A stretch of 64,000 bases of DNA from positions 1 through 64,000 of the forward strand of contig CAWGCA010000034.1 of the NCBI GenBank assembly GCA_963820955.1. Reading direction: 5' to 3'. Numbering within the stretch: position 1 is the first letter of the stretch; every line of letters begins with the position of its first letter. The notes under the pieces are model-generated. The model saw only the letters and a list, made by a program, of their open reading frames with translations. It had not been told where the DNA came from and did no database searches. A program made the translations under genes and the position numbers. Source of the DNA: CAWGCA01 sp963820955 (GTDB taxonomy: Bacteria; Pseudomonadota; Gammaproteobacteria; Chromatiales; Chromatiaceae). Below, one piece after another: positions 45,501-53,293 of this stretch.

Positions 45501-46519
45501 GTTTCCCAGATATAGGCGTCGATTGCCTGGGTGCCATCGTGCTGCCACTCCACCAAACCCGATGGCTGCTGATACAGGATTACGTCATTGCGGATTATGG
45601 TCCGGCTGACGCCATTGGCCAGGGTACCCACCGATTGCAGGATTGCCGGTGAGCTTGGCGACGTGCCGACGACCACCTCCAGATAGGGCTGCTGACCGGC
45701 CTCACGGCTGGCGTAATCGCCGTGGGTGCCCTCGCTGGTGGAGTTCAGGGTAATGCCGTAGTTGGGCTGGCCGTTGACCCAGGCCTGCACCTGGGCGGTG
45801 AGATTGACCGAGACCCATACATCCTCGGCAGGCTGGGTGGGAATGGTGGCCAGCACGGCGTTGTCCATCTTGTCGCCCATGCTGTCCCAGGTCGCACTGG
45901 CATCCGTCCAGTCCTCGGTCAGCAAGTGAATGTCGACCGGGCCTTCCGGGTGTTCCTTGCTGACATAAAACCAGGCCCTGGCCGACAGGATGCTGGCATT
46001 GGCCGGCAGGGAAGAGAGATCATAGCGGTACATCGGGCGTTCGATGGTGCCGCCCTCGAAGCGAATGTGGAGCTCGGTGTCTGTGGCCTTGTTTTCGGTG
46101 GGCCAGTCACTGCGTATCCAGGTGTCCTGATCCACAGAGATGGGATAGTCCGTGGTGCTGCTCAGATCTGTCGTGAGACCGGTGGTGTAGCTGTGGCTAT
46201 GAAGGGGTGCTGCGGTGATATCCGTGTAGGGGCCACAGCCCTGGCGTCCGGTCCGCCACAGGGCATGCTGCAGCCCGGCCTCGGCAACATAGCGGACGCG
46301 GTCCGACTCCAGTTCACCGCCGGAGATATTGGCCTCGATCGCTCCTTCGTAATTGATCATGAAGGCGATGGTCGCCACCAGGGCTATGGCCATCACCACG
46401 GGTATCAGGATATAGCCACCTTGCCGACTGGATCCCGGCCTGCGCCGGGATCGGACGGACGGAATCGGGAACAAATCCGAGGTTCTCCTAACTCGCATTT
46501 GCGTTTTGTGGTACGCCAT
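42524..46519 (-). CDS. Giant PilX-like protein with LamG and related ectodomains
   Basis: The 1331-residue protein begins with a short basic region and one membrane helix (GGYILIPVVMAIALVATIAF) followed by a PilX-like coil (EGAIEANISGGELESDRVRY, VAEAGLQHALWR), as in minor pseudopilins of type IV pili. The rest is a large outside region. Two DNRLRE-like repeats occur around 110-520 (TWIRSDWPTENKATDTELHI; AYIWETHSTTNYGNDYEIWV), then two LamG-type domains (GHWKLDDETGLTATDSSGRG and LAHWKLDENSGITAVDSEGG). A final beta domain ends VWFDNIQIQCSP. ATG at 46519 is preferred, 15 bp after the upstream pseudopilin gene. It probably presents a carbohydrate-binding or adhesive cargo. Assembly genes are not nearby. 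Confidence 0.75.
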   Translation of the reverse strand: MAYHKTQMRVRRTSDLFPIPSVRSRRRPGSSRQGGYILIPVVMAIALVATIAFMINYEGAIEANISGGELESDRVRYVAEAGLQHALWRTGRQGCGPYTDITAAPLHSHSYTTGLTTDLSSTTDYPISVDQDTWIRSDWPTENKATDTELHIRFEGGTIERPMYRYDLSSLPANASILSARAWFYVSKEHPEGPVDIHLLTEDWTDASATWDSMGDKMDNAVLATIPTQPAEDVWVSVNLTAQVQAWVNGQPNYGITLNSTSEGTHGDYASREAGQQPYLEVVVGTSPSSPAILQSVGTLANGVSRTIIRNDVILYQQPSGLVEWQHDGTQAIDAYIWETHSTTNYGNDYEIWVSRGTNNTSLSLFRFNLQAIPAGAKIRSATLSLLHESGNDADVPVTAHRITNPWNEDYVTWRRRDNGINWDTSGGDLDPNAVSTTLVGPASNIRYEWDLTSLVQGWVDATYENHGVALRTMENGIFGERFYTSDETDPARRPRLTITYACECGQACLAPQGAGNILMVVSNEYDMKAGEKLKRSALERWGYSVTLVSQWDVSWSFDAKAATSDLVYVSNAVDSNTWGMAPKLAATALPVINEEGALNDELGIASGSGTPVGSSIQLVDTSHYITQLFPAGQLQFKTHEMHLTTAAGSLAPEALELARVGGDAALVVLESGAALAGGGNAAGRRVLLPVGDGDYDWQLTSSGQLIVQRALAWGMGTPEPVLAGHWKLDDETGLTATDSSGRGNDGTLTGGPAWTGGKLAGALALDGSNDRVLVPDDPTLDITGAITLAAWIKPKLTGTQYVIRKAQFDSTDGYELSLSATGKVFFRLNQRTQANTYRIDSLTSYPSDGSTWMHIAATSDGENQRLYINGVEEASQPATISINPNNTDLSLGGQVDGTRVINGAIDDVRLYRGALDASAIAELAAEVPVIAPLAHWKLDENSGITAVDSEGGHHGTLVNGPTWDSGTIDGALAFDGTDDYVDLTSDAELDDVFLGGATVVAWVYAESWGENNYGRILDKSSELAGERDGWMIGLYGDKQAVSLAQGFTGGRGFWRPQDGTFPLNEWVHVAIVYDSSSDANDPTFYQNGIAQTFLVEIGPSGSIRSDADITLRMGNHAQDTSRSFDGKLDDVRIYNEVLDESEITFLAKSGGGGEGGGDPISEPGNCNGTYRDEFNATGFSGSDGTISWSTSPWAEVGESDGATSGDVRVTTDQSNYQLRIRDNDNGGEGVERVADLSGATSASLSFEYRRVGLDNVNDYVAVYTSSGGAAGPWAEITRIEGGDNDGSYQAFITDISDHISANTAIRLRSSSSMGGTDTVWFDNIQIQCSP

Positions 46520-46533
46520 GGGCACCGGCCCCG

Positions 46534-47505
46534 TCACAGCGCCCCTCCCACCCGCACCTGGGTCTGCAGACGCACAATCTGCCCGGTGACGGGGCTGGTC
46601 AGTTCCAGGGTCAGATCCACCCGCTGCCACCGGTCGGTGCCGAGGGGGATACGCTCGACCCGGAAGCGGGTAACGTTTTCGGCGATATCCGAGATGATGA
46701 AATCCCGGCCGGTAACCCCTCCGTCCCCGTTTTCATCCCAGGGCACCGGTGTGCGCTCTTTAAGGCTGCCGTTTTCCAGGTAGAAGACCAGCGGGTTGTA
46801 CCAGTCTTCATAGGAGCCTCCCTGCTCGTCATCATTATCGATGCTGCCCCCATCGATCATACCGTCGCCGTCGTCATCCACGCCGCAGATCCCGGGACAA
46901 CCGTCACCGTTCATATCGCTGGCGGGGTCTTCGTCCAGGTTGTTGTCGCCATCGTCATCGATGCCATTGACAGGGTCATCATTGGCCGTGACGGACTCAT
47001 CATCGGAATAGCCATCGCCTTCATCGACACGCCCATCGCCGTCGTCATCGATGAGATAGATCCCCGGGGCGTAGTCGTAATTCCAGTCGTTGGGCAGATC
47101 CTCGTCCACCCGGCCATCCCGGTCATCATCCGCGTCCGGAAAGCCATCACCGTCCAGGTCGCTGTAGAGCGGCAGGGTAACCGCCAGCACCGCCGTGTAT
47201 TTAGTGCTGTCGTCGGTGGGGGTGGTTGGGGGAAGGGTCTCCTCGCGTATATTTTCGGCCCAGTTGGTGAGCGGCTTGTCATTCAAAGGCAGCAGCAGCA
47301 ATCGGGTGTTACTTACTGCCCGGACCATGCGCTGCATGGCGAAGCGGGCCTGGCGGGCATGGTCGTGTTGCTGCTGCACGTTGGTCTGGCCCTGCAGCGC
47401 CCGACCTACGACACCGCTGATACCGACCAGCAACAGGGCGCCGATCGCCAGCGTAATCAGGATTTCGACATAGGTCAGTCCCGATTGACGTGGTCTGCTG
47501 ATCAC
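46534..47505 (-). CDS. PilW-like pseudopilin with Asp-rich calcium-type repeats
   Basis: The GTG at 47505 gives a class III-like leader, ISRPRQSG, followed by the mature start LTYVEILITLAIGALLLV, with Glu at +5. This is the prepilin peptidase pattern. A coil follows (HARQARFAMQRMVRA). The middle part holds Asp/Gly-rich repeats (DLDGDGFPDADDDRDGR, IDDDGDGRVDEGDGY, GIDDDGDNNLDEDP, VDDDGDGMIDGG), like dockerin or thrombospondin-3 calcium loops. ATG at 47688 is an alternative, longer start, but would bury the leader. It overlaps nothing downstream (15 bp spacing to the LamG gene); the two likely form a PilW/PilX pair. Confidence 0.75.
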   Translation of the reverse strand: MISRPRQSGLTYVEILITLAIGALLLVGISGVVGRALQGQTNVQQQHDHARQARFAMQRMVRAVSNTRLLLLPLNDKPLTNWAENIREETLPPTTPTDDSTKYTAVLAVTLPLYSDLDGDGFPDADDDRDGRVDEDLPNDWNYDYAPGIYLIDDDGDGRVDEGDGYSDDESVTANDDPVNGIDDDGDNNLDEDPASDMNGDGCPGICGVDDDGDGMIDGGSIDNDDEQGGSYEDWYNPLVFYLENGSLKERTPVPWDENGDGGVTGRDFIISDIAENVTRFRVERIPLGTDRWQRVDLTLELTSPVTGQIVRLQTQVRVGGAL

Positions 47506-47722
47506 CGGGTCTGGCCCACCCGGTAGCGGTTGCAGACCTCTGAAACGAAAAACTTCATAGCACCCCTGGATGTGTCCCGTTCGATCTATAACTATCGGCG
47601 AGGAGAGGGGGATGTTTAGATGGCGGTGCCCAACCGGCGCCAGTCGAAAATGTACATTCGGACCGTTTTGGTTTAGAACACGGGGCATAACAACGTCAAC
47701 AACCCATTGAATGGGGGTCAGG

Positions 47723-48856
47723 ATGAGAGAACCGAGCTTCACCATCGGTATCGAAGAGGAGTACATGCTGGTCGACCGGGAGTCCCGCGAGCTGATCAGC
47801 CAGGTGCCGGATTCCATGTTGAGCGATTGCGAGGCGCGGTTGCGGGGACAGGTCTCGCCGGAATTCCTGCAGTGCCAGATCGAGGTGGGTACCCGGATCT
47901 GCAAGACCCTGGGGGAGGCGCGGGACGAACTGGCCCACCTGCGACAGACGGTCTCGGCGGTCGCCGGTCAGCACGGCCTGGCCATCTTCGCCGCCTCCAC
48001 CCACCCTTTCAGTAGACCGAGCCAGCTGGAACACACCCCAAGGGAGCGCTACGACCAGCTCGCCAATGACCTCCAGGAGGTGGTGCGACAGCTGGTGATC
48101 AGCGGCATGCATATCCACGTCGGTATTGAAGACGATGATCTACGGACCGATCTGATGGGCCAGGCGATCTACATCCTGCCCCATATCCTGGCACTCAGCA
48201 CCTCCTCCCCCTTCTGGCGGGGCCGCAACACCGGCCTGAAATCCTACCGCTTGTCGGTGTGGGACGGCATGCCGCGCACCGGCCTGCCGGAGTATTTCGA
48301 CAGCTACGGAGAGTACCGGCGCCACGTGGACGTCCTGGTCAAGGCAGGGGTGATCGAGGACGCCACCAAGATCTGGTGGGATATCCGGCCCAGCAGCCGC
48401 TATCCCACCCTGGAGATGAGGATCTCCGATGTCTGCACCCGGCTGGACGATGCCATCTGCGTCGCTGCCTTCTACCTCTGCTGGCTGCGCATGCTCTACC
48501 GCTTGAGGCGCAGCAATCAGCGCTGGCGGCGTTATGCCACCTTCCTGATCAACGAAAACCGCTGGCGGGCCCACCGCTATGGCATAGATGAAGGCCTGAT
48601 CGACTTCGGCCACGGAGAGATCACCCCCTTCCATGAGCTGGTGGATGAGATCCTGGAACTGGTGCGGGTGGACGCCGAGTATTTCGACTGCGTCGGGGAG
48701 ATCAACCGGATGCGCACCATCCTGCGGGAAGGCACCAGTGCCCATCGCCAGGTACGCGCCTATGAAAAGGCCCTGGCCGAGGGCAAGGAACATGAAGAAG
48801 CCCTCTGTGCCGTGGTCGACCTGCTGATCGCGGAGACCTTGAGGGATATCGATTAG
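47723..48856 (+). CDS. YbdK-family carboxylate-amine ligase (glutamate-cysteine ligase-like)
   Basis: The protein (about 377 residues from ATG 47723; another ATG lies at 47711) is of the GCS2/YbdK family, which ligates an amino acid to an amine with ATP; weak gamma-glutamyl-cysteine activity is known for some. Features are FTIGIEEEYMLVDRESREL, GMHIHVGIEDDD (metal/ATP site), and SSPFWRGRNTGLKSYR. ATG 47723 is favoured because GGGGGT precedes it closely. It lies divergent from the pseudopilin genes; the relation is unclear. The real product is unknown. Confidence 0.87.
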   Translation: MREPSFTIGIEEEYMLVDRESRELISQVPDSMLSDCEARLRGQVSPEFLQCQIEVGTRICKTLGEARDELAHLRQTVSAVAGQHGLAIFAASTHPFSRPSQLEHTPRERYDQLANDLQEVVRQLVISGMHIHVGIEDDDLRTDLMGQAIYILPHILALSTSSPFWRGRNTGLKSYRLSVWDGMPRTGLPEYFDSYGEYRRHVDVLVKAGVIEDATKIWWDIRPSSRYPTLEMRISDVCTRLDDAICVAAFYLCWLRMLYRLRRSNQRWRRYATFLINENRWRAHRYGIDEGLIDFGHGEITPFHELVDEILELVRVDAEYFDCVGEINRMRTILREGTSAHRQVRAYEKALAEGKEHEEALCAVVDLLIAETLRDID

Positions 48857-48924
48857 CCGGTGTGGAGAACCCAAACTACCCGAGCACCGGGCCTCATCTT
48901 GATAAGAACGGCAGCGTATTGGTA

Positions 48925-48941
48925 GAACGGCCGTGCCGTTC
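48925..48941. terminator. Perfect hairpin downstream of the YbdK-like gene
   Basis: GAACGGC-CGT-GCCGTTC forms a 7-bp stem with a 3-base loop, 69 bp after the stop. No T run follows. It could be a transcript-end structure. Confidence 0.35.
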
Positions 48942-49081
48942 AATATCGGGAATATCCACCGCTGAAAAGTTGATGGCACCAAAACAGGACAGATTGTGCA
49001 TTGAAAATCGTCAACTGCTTAGAAAGTGTACCCCGTCACCAATCCTGCTAAAATCAGGTATTCAACCCACCAGCCATCGCA

Positions 49082-49657
49082 ATGAACGTTCAAACGATTC
49101 TTAAATACAGTGTTCTCGCAGTCCTGGTCGCTGTTGTGGGATTGTTTCTTCACTACAATCTGCCACGCACGGATGTGGTGCAGCTCACCGGGACTGACGT
49201 GAAGCGGATGGACAGGCAGGACCCTCAAAATGGGGCCAGAACCCGCGACGTCCGCTACCTTAACGCGGTTACACGGAGCGGCAAGATACGGGTCTTCCGC
49301 AACGAAGACACGGGATGGGGGTGGCCGCCCTATCTCAAGTTCGACAGCGCCGATCTGAGCGCCGAGGCACAGAGCCTGATTCAAAACCCGGAAAAGCCCT
49401 GGGCGCGGGTTCGATACTACGGCTGGCGTATCAAGGTGTTCTCGCTGTTTCCAAACGCCATCAGCCTCAAGGTGGTCGACAAGGACTACACCCACATCCC
49501 CTGGTTCAACATCTTATTCATAGTGCTGCTGGCCTTCGGGGCGGTCTTTATTGTGCGTATTTTCCGTCGCCTGATGGAACGGCTGCGCGGCAGTGGGCGC
49601 TATCAGGAAATTTCCCAATCGGTCCGCAACCGCATCGGGCACAAGGATAGTTCGTGA
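49082..49657 (+). CDS. DUF1523 family membrane protein
   Basis: The 191-residue protein has an N-terminal membrane helix (YSVLAVLVAVVGLFLHYNLP), then VVQLTGTDVKRMDRQDP and GKIRVFRNEDTGWGWPPYLKF, and a second helix near 140-160 (HIPWFNILFIVLLAFGAVFI). This is the DUF1523 pattern. The central part is probably outside the cytoplasm. The function is unknown. A strong hairpin follows its stop, shared with the glpD end. Confidence 0.85.
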   Translation: MNVQTILKYSVLAVLVAVVGLFLHYNLPRTDVVQLTGTDVKRMDRQDPQNGARTRDVRYLNAVTRSGKIRVFRNEDTGWGWPPYLKFDSADLSAEAQSLIQNPEKPWARVRYYGWRIKVFSLFPNAISLKVVDKDYTHIPWFNILFIVLLAFGAVFIVRIFRRLMERLRGSGRYQEISQSVRNRIGHKDSS

Positions 49658-49699
49658 GAACTTGAGAGCCAGCCGCCGCCAGACTTGTGCAGAAGAGAT

Positions 49700-49731
49700 G
49701 ACGGCACAGCGCCAGTAACGGCTGCGCCGTC
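49700..49731. terminator. Bidirectional terminator-like hairpin between DUF1523 gene and glpD
   Basis: GACGGCACAGC (49700-49710) pairs with GCTGCGCCGTC (49721-49731), 11 bp with one mismatch and a 10-base loop; flanking AGAG/CTCT bases could extend the pairing. The end touches the glpD stop. Both transcripts converge here. T runs are weak. Confidence 0.5.
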
Positions 49732-51266
49732 TACCTCTTCGGCTCCGCAGTGACAGGGTCCATTAAACTCACATCATTCGTTTGGTGCCTGCTCATCCAC
49801 TGATCGATCCGAACCCCCGCCTCCCGGGATACTCTAAGACCCCGCTTGGTTCGCCGCCAAAGCACATCTTCGACTGTGCGGGCATATTCGTGGGCCATCA
49901 GATAATCAAGCTCCCGTTGGTAGAGCTGCCCTTCGAAATGCTGCCCAAGATCGCCCATTCCACCGCATCCCTCGAGCAGTACGGAGATTCGGGTGCCGTA
50001 GGTGCTGGCGTAGTCCTGCAGCAGTTCCGCCGGCAGCCAGGGGTATCGCCGGCGACACTCCTCCAGAAAACCCTCAAAATCGGCGTTGGCTATATCTCCC
50101 CCGGGCAGGGATCGATCGGCAGTCCAGGATGTCACGGTAACCTGCAGCGGCCCCGCCAGCAGACCCATCACCTGCTCCGCTAATTTGCGATAGGTGGTTA
50201 TCTTGCCACCGAACACGGAAACGATAGGGGCCGCTTCGGTGTCCAGATGGAGGTGATAGTCGCGGGTTACCTTAGAGGCATTACTGGCGGCATTGTCATA
50301 CAGCGGGCGCACGCCGCTGAAACTCCATACCACTTGGTCGGGGGTAACCGGCCGGCGGAAATACTGGCTCACGGCCTGGCAGATATAGGCGGTCTCCTCC
50401 GCACTCACCTGCACCCGCCCGGTCATCTCTTTCAATTCCACATCGGTGGTGCCCAGCAGGGTGAAATCCCGTTCATAGGGAATAGCGAACAGCACACGGC
50501 CGTCCGCGTTCTGAAAAAGATAGGCGTAGTCGTGATCGAACAGCTTGGGCACCACGATGTGGCTGCCCTTGACCAGCCGGATCTGGTGGCTTGCGGCCGA
50601 GGAGCGGTCCAGCGCGAGCACGGGTTCGACCCAGGGGCCTGCCGCATTGACCAACGCCCGGGCCCTGACCGGATAGCGTCGGCCGTCGGCCTGGTCGCGC
50701 AGGGTCGCGACCCAGTGCTCCGGGTGGCGCTGCAGACCGATACAGCGGGTGTGGGTCTTGACGATTGCCCCCTGTGCTGCCGCATCCATCGCCGACAACA
50801 CCACCAGGCGGCTATCCTTCACCCGGCAGTCAGAATACTCGAAACCGGTGGAATAGCCGGACTGAAGGACCTTCCCCGCCGGGTGTTTACCGAGGTCCAG
50901 CCGCCGGCTGGCCGGAAGCCGTTGCCTGCCTCCGATATGGTCATACAGGAACAGGCCGAGGCGAATCAGCCATTTCGATCGGAGCTGCCGGTGATGGGGC
51001 AGGACAAACCGCACCGGCCAGATAATATGCGGTGCGATGCGCAGCAGTCTTTCGCGTTCCTGCAGGGCATGGCGCACCAGCATCAAGTCGTAGTTTTCCA
51101 GGTAGCGCAAGCCACCGTGGATCAGCTTGGTGCTGGCGGAGGAGGTGTGCTGCGCCAGATCGTCCTGCTCGCATAAAAATACCTTTATCCCCTGCCCCGC
51201 GGCATCCCTCGCCACGCCAACTCCGTTAATCCCGCCGCCGATAATCAGCAGGTCCGTGGTGATCAT
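49731..51266 (-). CDS. glpD: Aerobic glycerol-3-phosphate dehydrogenase
   Basis: GlpD is a membrane-associated flavoenzyme that oxidises glycerol-3-phosphate to dihydroxyacetone phosphate and feeds electrons to the quinone pool. The 511-residue length fits. The FAD site is TTDLLIIGGGINGVGVARDA; LIHGGLRYLENYDL is conserved. ATG at 51266 has GGAAG upstream; a TTG start seven codons earlier is less likely. It is the last gene of the glycerol operon, 52 bp after the DUF2160 gene. Confidence 0.96.
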   Translation of the reverse strand: MITTDLLIIGGGINGVGVARDAAGQGIKVFLCEQDDLAQHTSSASTKLIHGGLRYLENYDLMLVRHALQERERLLRIAPHIIWPVRFVLPHHRQLRSKWLIRLGLFLYDHIGGRQRLPASRRLDLGKHPAGKVLQSGYSTGFEYSDCRVKDSRLVVLSAMDAAAQGAIVKTHTRCIGLQRHPEHWVATLRDQADGRRYPVRARALVNAAGPWVEPVLALDRSSAASHQIRLVKGSHIVVPKLFDHDYAYLFQNADGRVLFAIPYERDFTLLGTTDVELKEMTGRVQVSAEETAYICQAVSQYFRRPVTPDQVVWSFSGVRPLYDNAASNASKVTRDYHLHLDTEAAPIVSVFGGKITTYRKLAEQVMGLLAGPLQVTVTSWTADRSLPGGDIANADFEGFLEECRRRYPWLPAELLQDYASTYGTRISVLLEGCGGMGDLGQHFEGQLYQRELDYLMAHEYARTVEDVLWRRTKRGLRVSREAGVRIDQWMSRHQTNDVSLMDPVTAEPKR

Positions 51267-51318
51267 GGATTGATCTTCCAGCTCCAAGAGTTAGCCGTGC
51301 CTTGCCCGCAGAGTTCCC

Positions 51319-51600
51319 TCAGACCCACCGGAATACGGCGAGCAGAAACAGAATGGAGATGACCAGAGCGCCCCACAGCGGGGTCCCCATGACACCGAGC
51401 CAGGCAAGGTGTATGAAGGCGCTGCCGACCAGAGAGATGAACAAACGATCCCCGCGGGTGGTATCCAGCCCCAGCACACCCCTCCGCGGCGAGCCGCCTG
51501 GGCTGTATCTTTCCCAGATACCCATGGTCGTTATCGCCAGCAAGATGAACAGGAAGAATGCGGCAGTGGGCCAGGTCCAGGCCATCCAGGATAGAAACAT
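51319..51600 (-). CDS. DUF2160 small membrane protein (glycerol importer operon)
   Basis: The 93-residue protein has two or three hydrophobic segments (WTWPTAAFFLFILLAITTM; LFISLVGSAFIHLAW; LWGALVISILFLLAVF) and matches DUF2160 proteins found in glycerol ABC-transporter operons (GlpU in rhizobia). It lies between the permease and glpD. Its role in transport is not defined. Confidence 0.85.
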   Translation of the reverse strand: MFLSWMAWTWPTAAFFLFILLAITTMGIWERYSPGGSPRRGVLGLDTTRGDRLFISLVGSAFIHLAWLGVMGTPLWGALVISILFLLAVFRWV

Positions 51601-51615
51601 GATCGATCCTCCCGT

Positions 51616-52419
51616 CTACACCCGCCCGAGGGCAAAGCCCTTGGCGATATGGTTACGCACAAACCAGATGACAAACGCCCCCGGGATGATGGTCAATGTG
51701 CCGGCCGCGGCCAGCAGGCCCAGTTCGTAGCCCGAAGTGCTGGCGGTGCGGGTCATGGTCGCGGCGATGGGCTTGGCGGCCACCGAGGTAAGGGTCTTCG
51801 CCAGCAGCAGTTCCACCCAGGAAAACATGAAACAGAAAAACATCACCACGCCGATACCGGCGGAAATGGTGGGGATGAAAATCTTGGTAAAGAATCGCCA
51901 GAAGGAGTAGCCATCCACGTAGGCCGTTTCATCCAGTTCCTTGGGTACACCCGACATAAATCCCTCCAGGATCCAGACCGCCAGCGGAATGTTGAACAGG
52001 CAATGGGCCAGGGCGACGGCGATATGGGTATCGAACAGGCCGATGGCCGAATAGAGCTGAAAAAACGGCAGTGCGAATACCGCCGGCGGGGCCATACGGT
52101 TGGTAAGCAGCCAGAAGAACAGGTGCTTGTCCCCAAGGAACCGGTAGCGTGAAAAAGCATAGGCCGCCGGCAGGGCAACACTCACCGATATCAGCGTATT
52201 GAGCGCGACATAGGTGATGGAATTGAAGTAACCATTGTACCAGGTCGGATCGGTAAATATCTTGACGTAGTTATCCAGCGTGAAATTCTGGGGCCAGAGG
52301 TAAAAGCTGCCCAGTATTTCGTTGGTCGTCTTGAACGACATACTGACCAACCAGTAGATCGGCAGCAGGAGGAACAGGATATACAGCGTAGGGGGAAGCC
52401 ATTTAAGATTTTTCATCAC
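51616..52419 (-). CDS. glpQ: Glycerol ABC transporter permease, GlpQ-like
   Basis: The 267-residue permease has six hydrophobic segments and the EAA loop ELDETAYVDGYSFWRFFTKI. It follows the first permease by a 4-bp overlap and precedes the DUF2160 gene by 15 bp. In the rhizobial glycerol importer the second permease is called GlpQ; the symbol is transferred by order, not by any direct test, and must not be confused with the periplasmic phosphodiesterase GlpQ. Confidence 0.87.
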   Translation of the reverse strand: MMKNLKWLPPTLYILFLLLPIYWLVSMSFKTTNEILGSFYLWPQNFTLDNYVKIFTDPTWYNGYFNSITYVALNTLISVSVALPAAYAFSRYRFLGDKHLFFWLLTNRMAPPAVFALPFFQLYSAIGLFDTHIAVALAHCLFNIPLAVWILEGFMSGVPKELDETAYVDGYSFWRFFTKIFIPTISAGIGVVMFFCFMFSWVELLLAKTLTSVAAKPIAATMTRTASTSGYELGLLAAAGTLTIIPGAFVIWFVRNHIAKGFALGRV

Positions 52420-53282
52420 TGTTCCTCGTTACGCATCATCAATGTATAGAAGATCCAGCTCAATACCAGGATGATCAGGAAATAGATCAGCGACATCGCC
52501 GCTGCCGGCCCCAGATCAAACTGACCCAGGGCGATTTTCACCAGATCGATGGAAAGAAAGGTGGTGGTATTTCCCGGCCCGCCTCCGGTGAGAACGAATG
52601 GCTCTGTATAGATCATAAAGCTGTCCATAAATCGCAACAGAATCGCGATGGTCAGCACGCGCTTCATCTTCGGCAGCTGGATATAGCGAAACACCGCCCA
52701 GCTGCTGGCCCCATCGATCCGGGCCGCCTGATAATAGGCGTTTGGTATGGAACAGAGCCCGGCATAGGCCAGCAGAACGACCAGCGATGTCCAGTGCCAG
52801 ACGTCCATCAACACAGTGGTGAACCAGGCCGCCATGGGCTGCTGGGTGAAGTTGTAATCTATCCCCATGCCGTTGATCATCTTGCCCAGCAGGCCGATGT
52901 CGGGCAGCGCGAAGATATTCCACATTGCCCCTACCACGTTCCAGGGAATCAGCAGGGGCAAGGCCATCAACACCAGGCAGACCGAGACCCAGGGACCCTT
53001 TTTGGGCATGCTGAGGGCGATGGCGACGCCAAGCGGGATCTCGATCAGTAGAATAATGCCGGTAAAGGTCAACTGGCGCAGCAGAGAGGCATGAAAACGC
53101 TCCGAATGAAGCACCGTCTCGAACCATTTAACACCTTCCCAGAAAAAGACATTGTCACCAAAGGTCTCCTGCACCGAATAGTTGACCACCGTCATCAGCG
53201 GGATCAGCGCATTGAAGGCCACCAGCGCCACCACCGGAATGACCAGAAACCAGGCTTTTTGATTGGTAGTTTTATCGATCAT
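52416..53282 (-). CDS. glpP: Glycerol ABC transporter permease, GlpP-like
   Basis: The 288-residue permease shows six hydrophobic segments and the EAA motif YYQAARIDGASSWAVFRYIQ. It begins 11 bp after glpT and overlaps glpQ by 4 bp. Together they form the membrane channel for glycerol, powered by GlpS/GlpT. Assignment rests on the order binding protein, ATPase, ATPase, permease, permease, DUF2160, glpD. Confidence 0.88.
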   Translation of the reverse strand: MIDKTTNQKAWFLVIPVVALVAFNALIPLMTVVNYSVQETFGDNVFFWEGVKWFETVLHSERFHASLLRQLTFTGIILLIEIPLGVAIALSMPKKGPWVSVCLVLMALPLLIPWNVVGAMWNIFALPDIGLLGKMINGMGIDYNFTQQPMAAWFTTVLMDVWHWTSLVVLLAYAGLCSIPNAYYQAARIDGASSWAVFRYIQLPKMKRVLTIAILLRFMDSFMIYTEPFVLTGGGPGNTTTFLSIDLVKIALGQFDLGPAAAMSLIYFLIILVLSWIFYTLMMRNEEQ

Positions 53283-53293
53283 GGGGAGGCCTT

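Noticed and set aside
46415..46450. CCCGGCCTGCGCCGGG hairpin like the 41.7-kb element
   Set aside because: It lies inside the PilX-like gene and resembles only the common GGCCTGCGCCGGG stretch; the ends of the element are missing.
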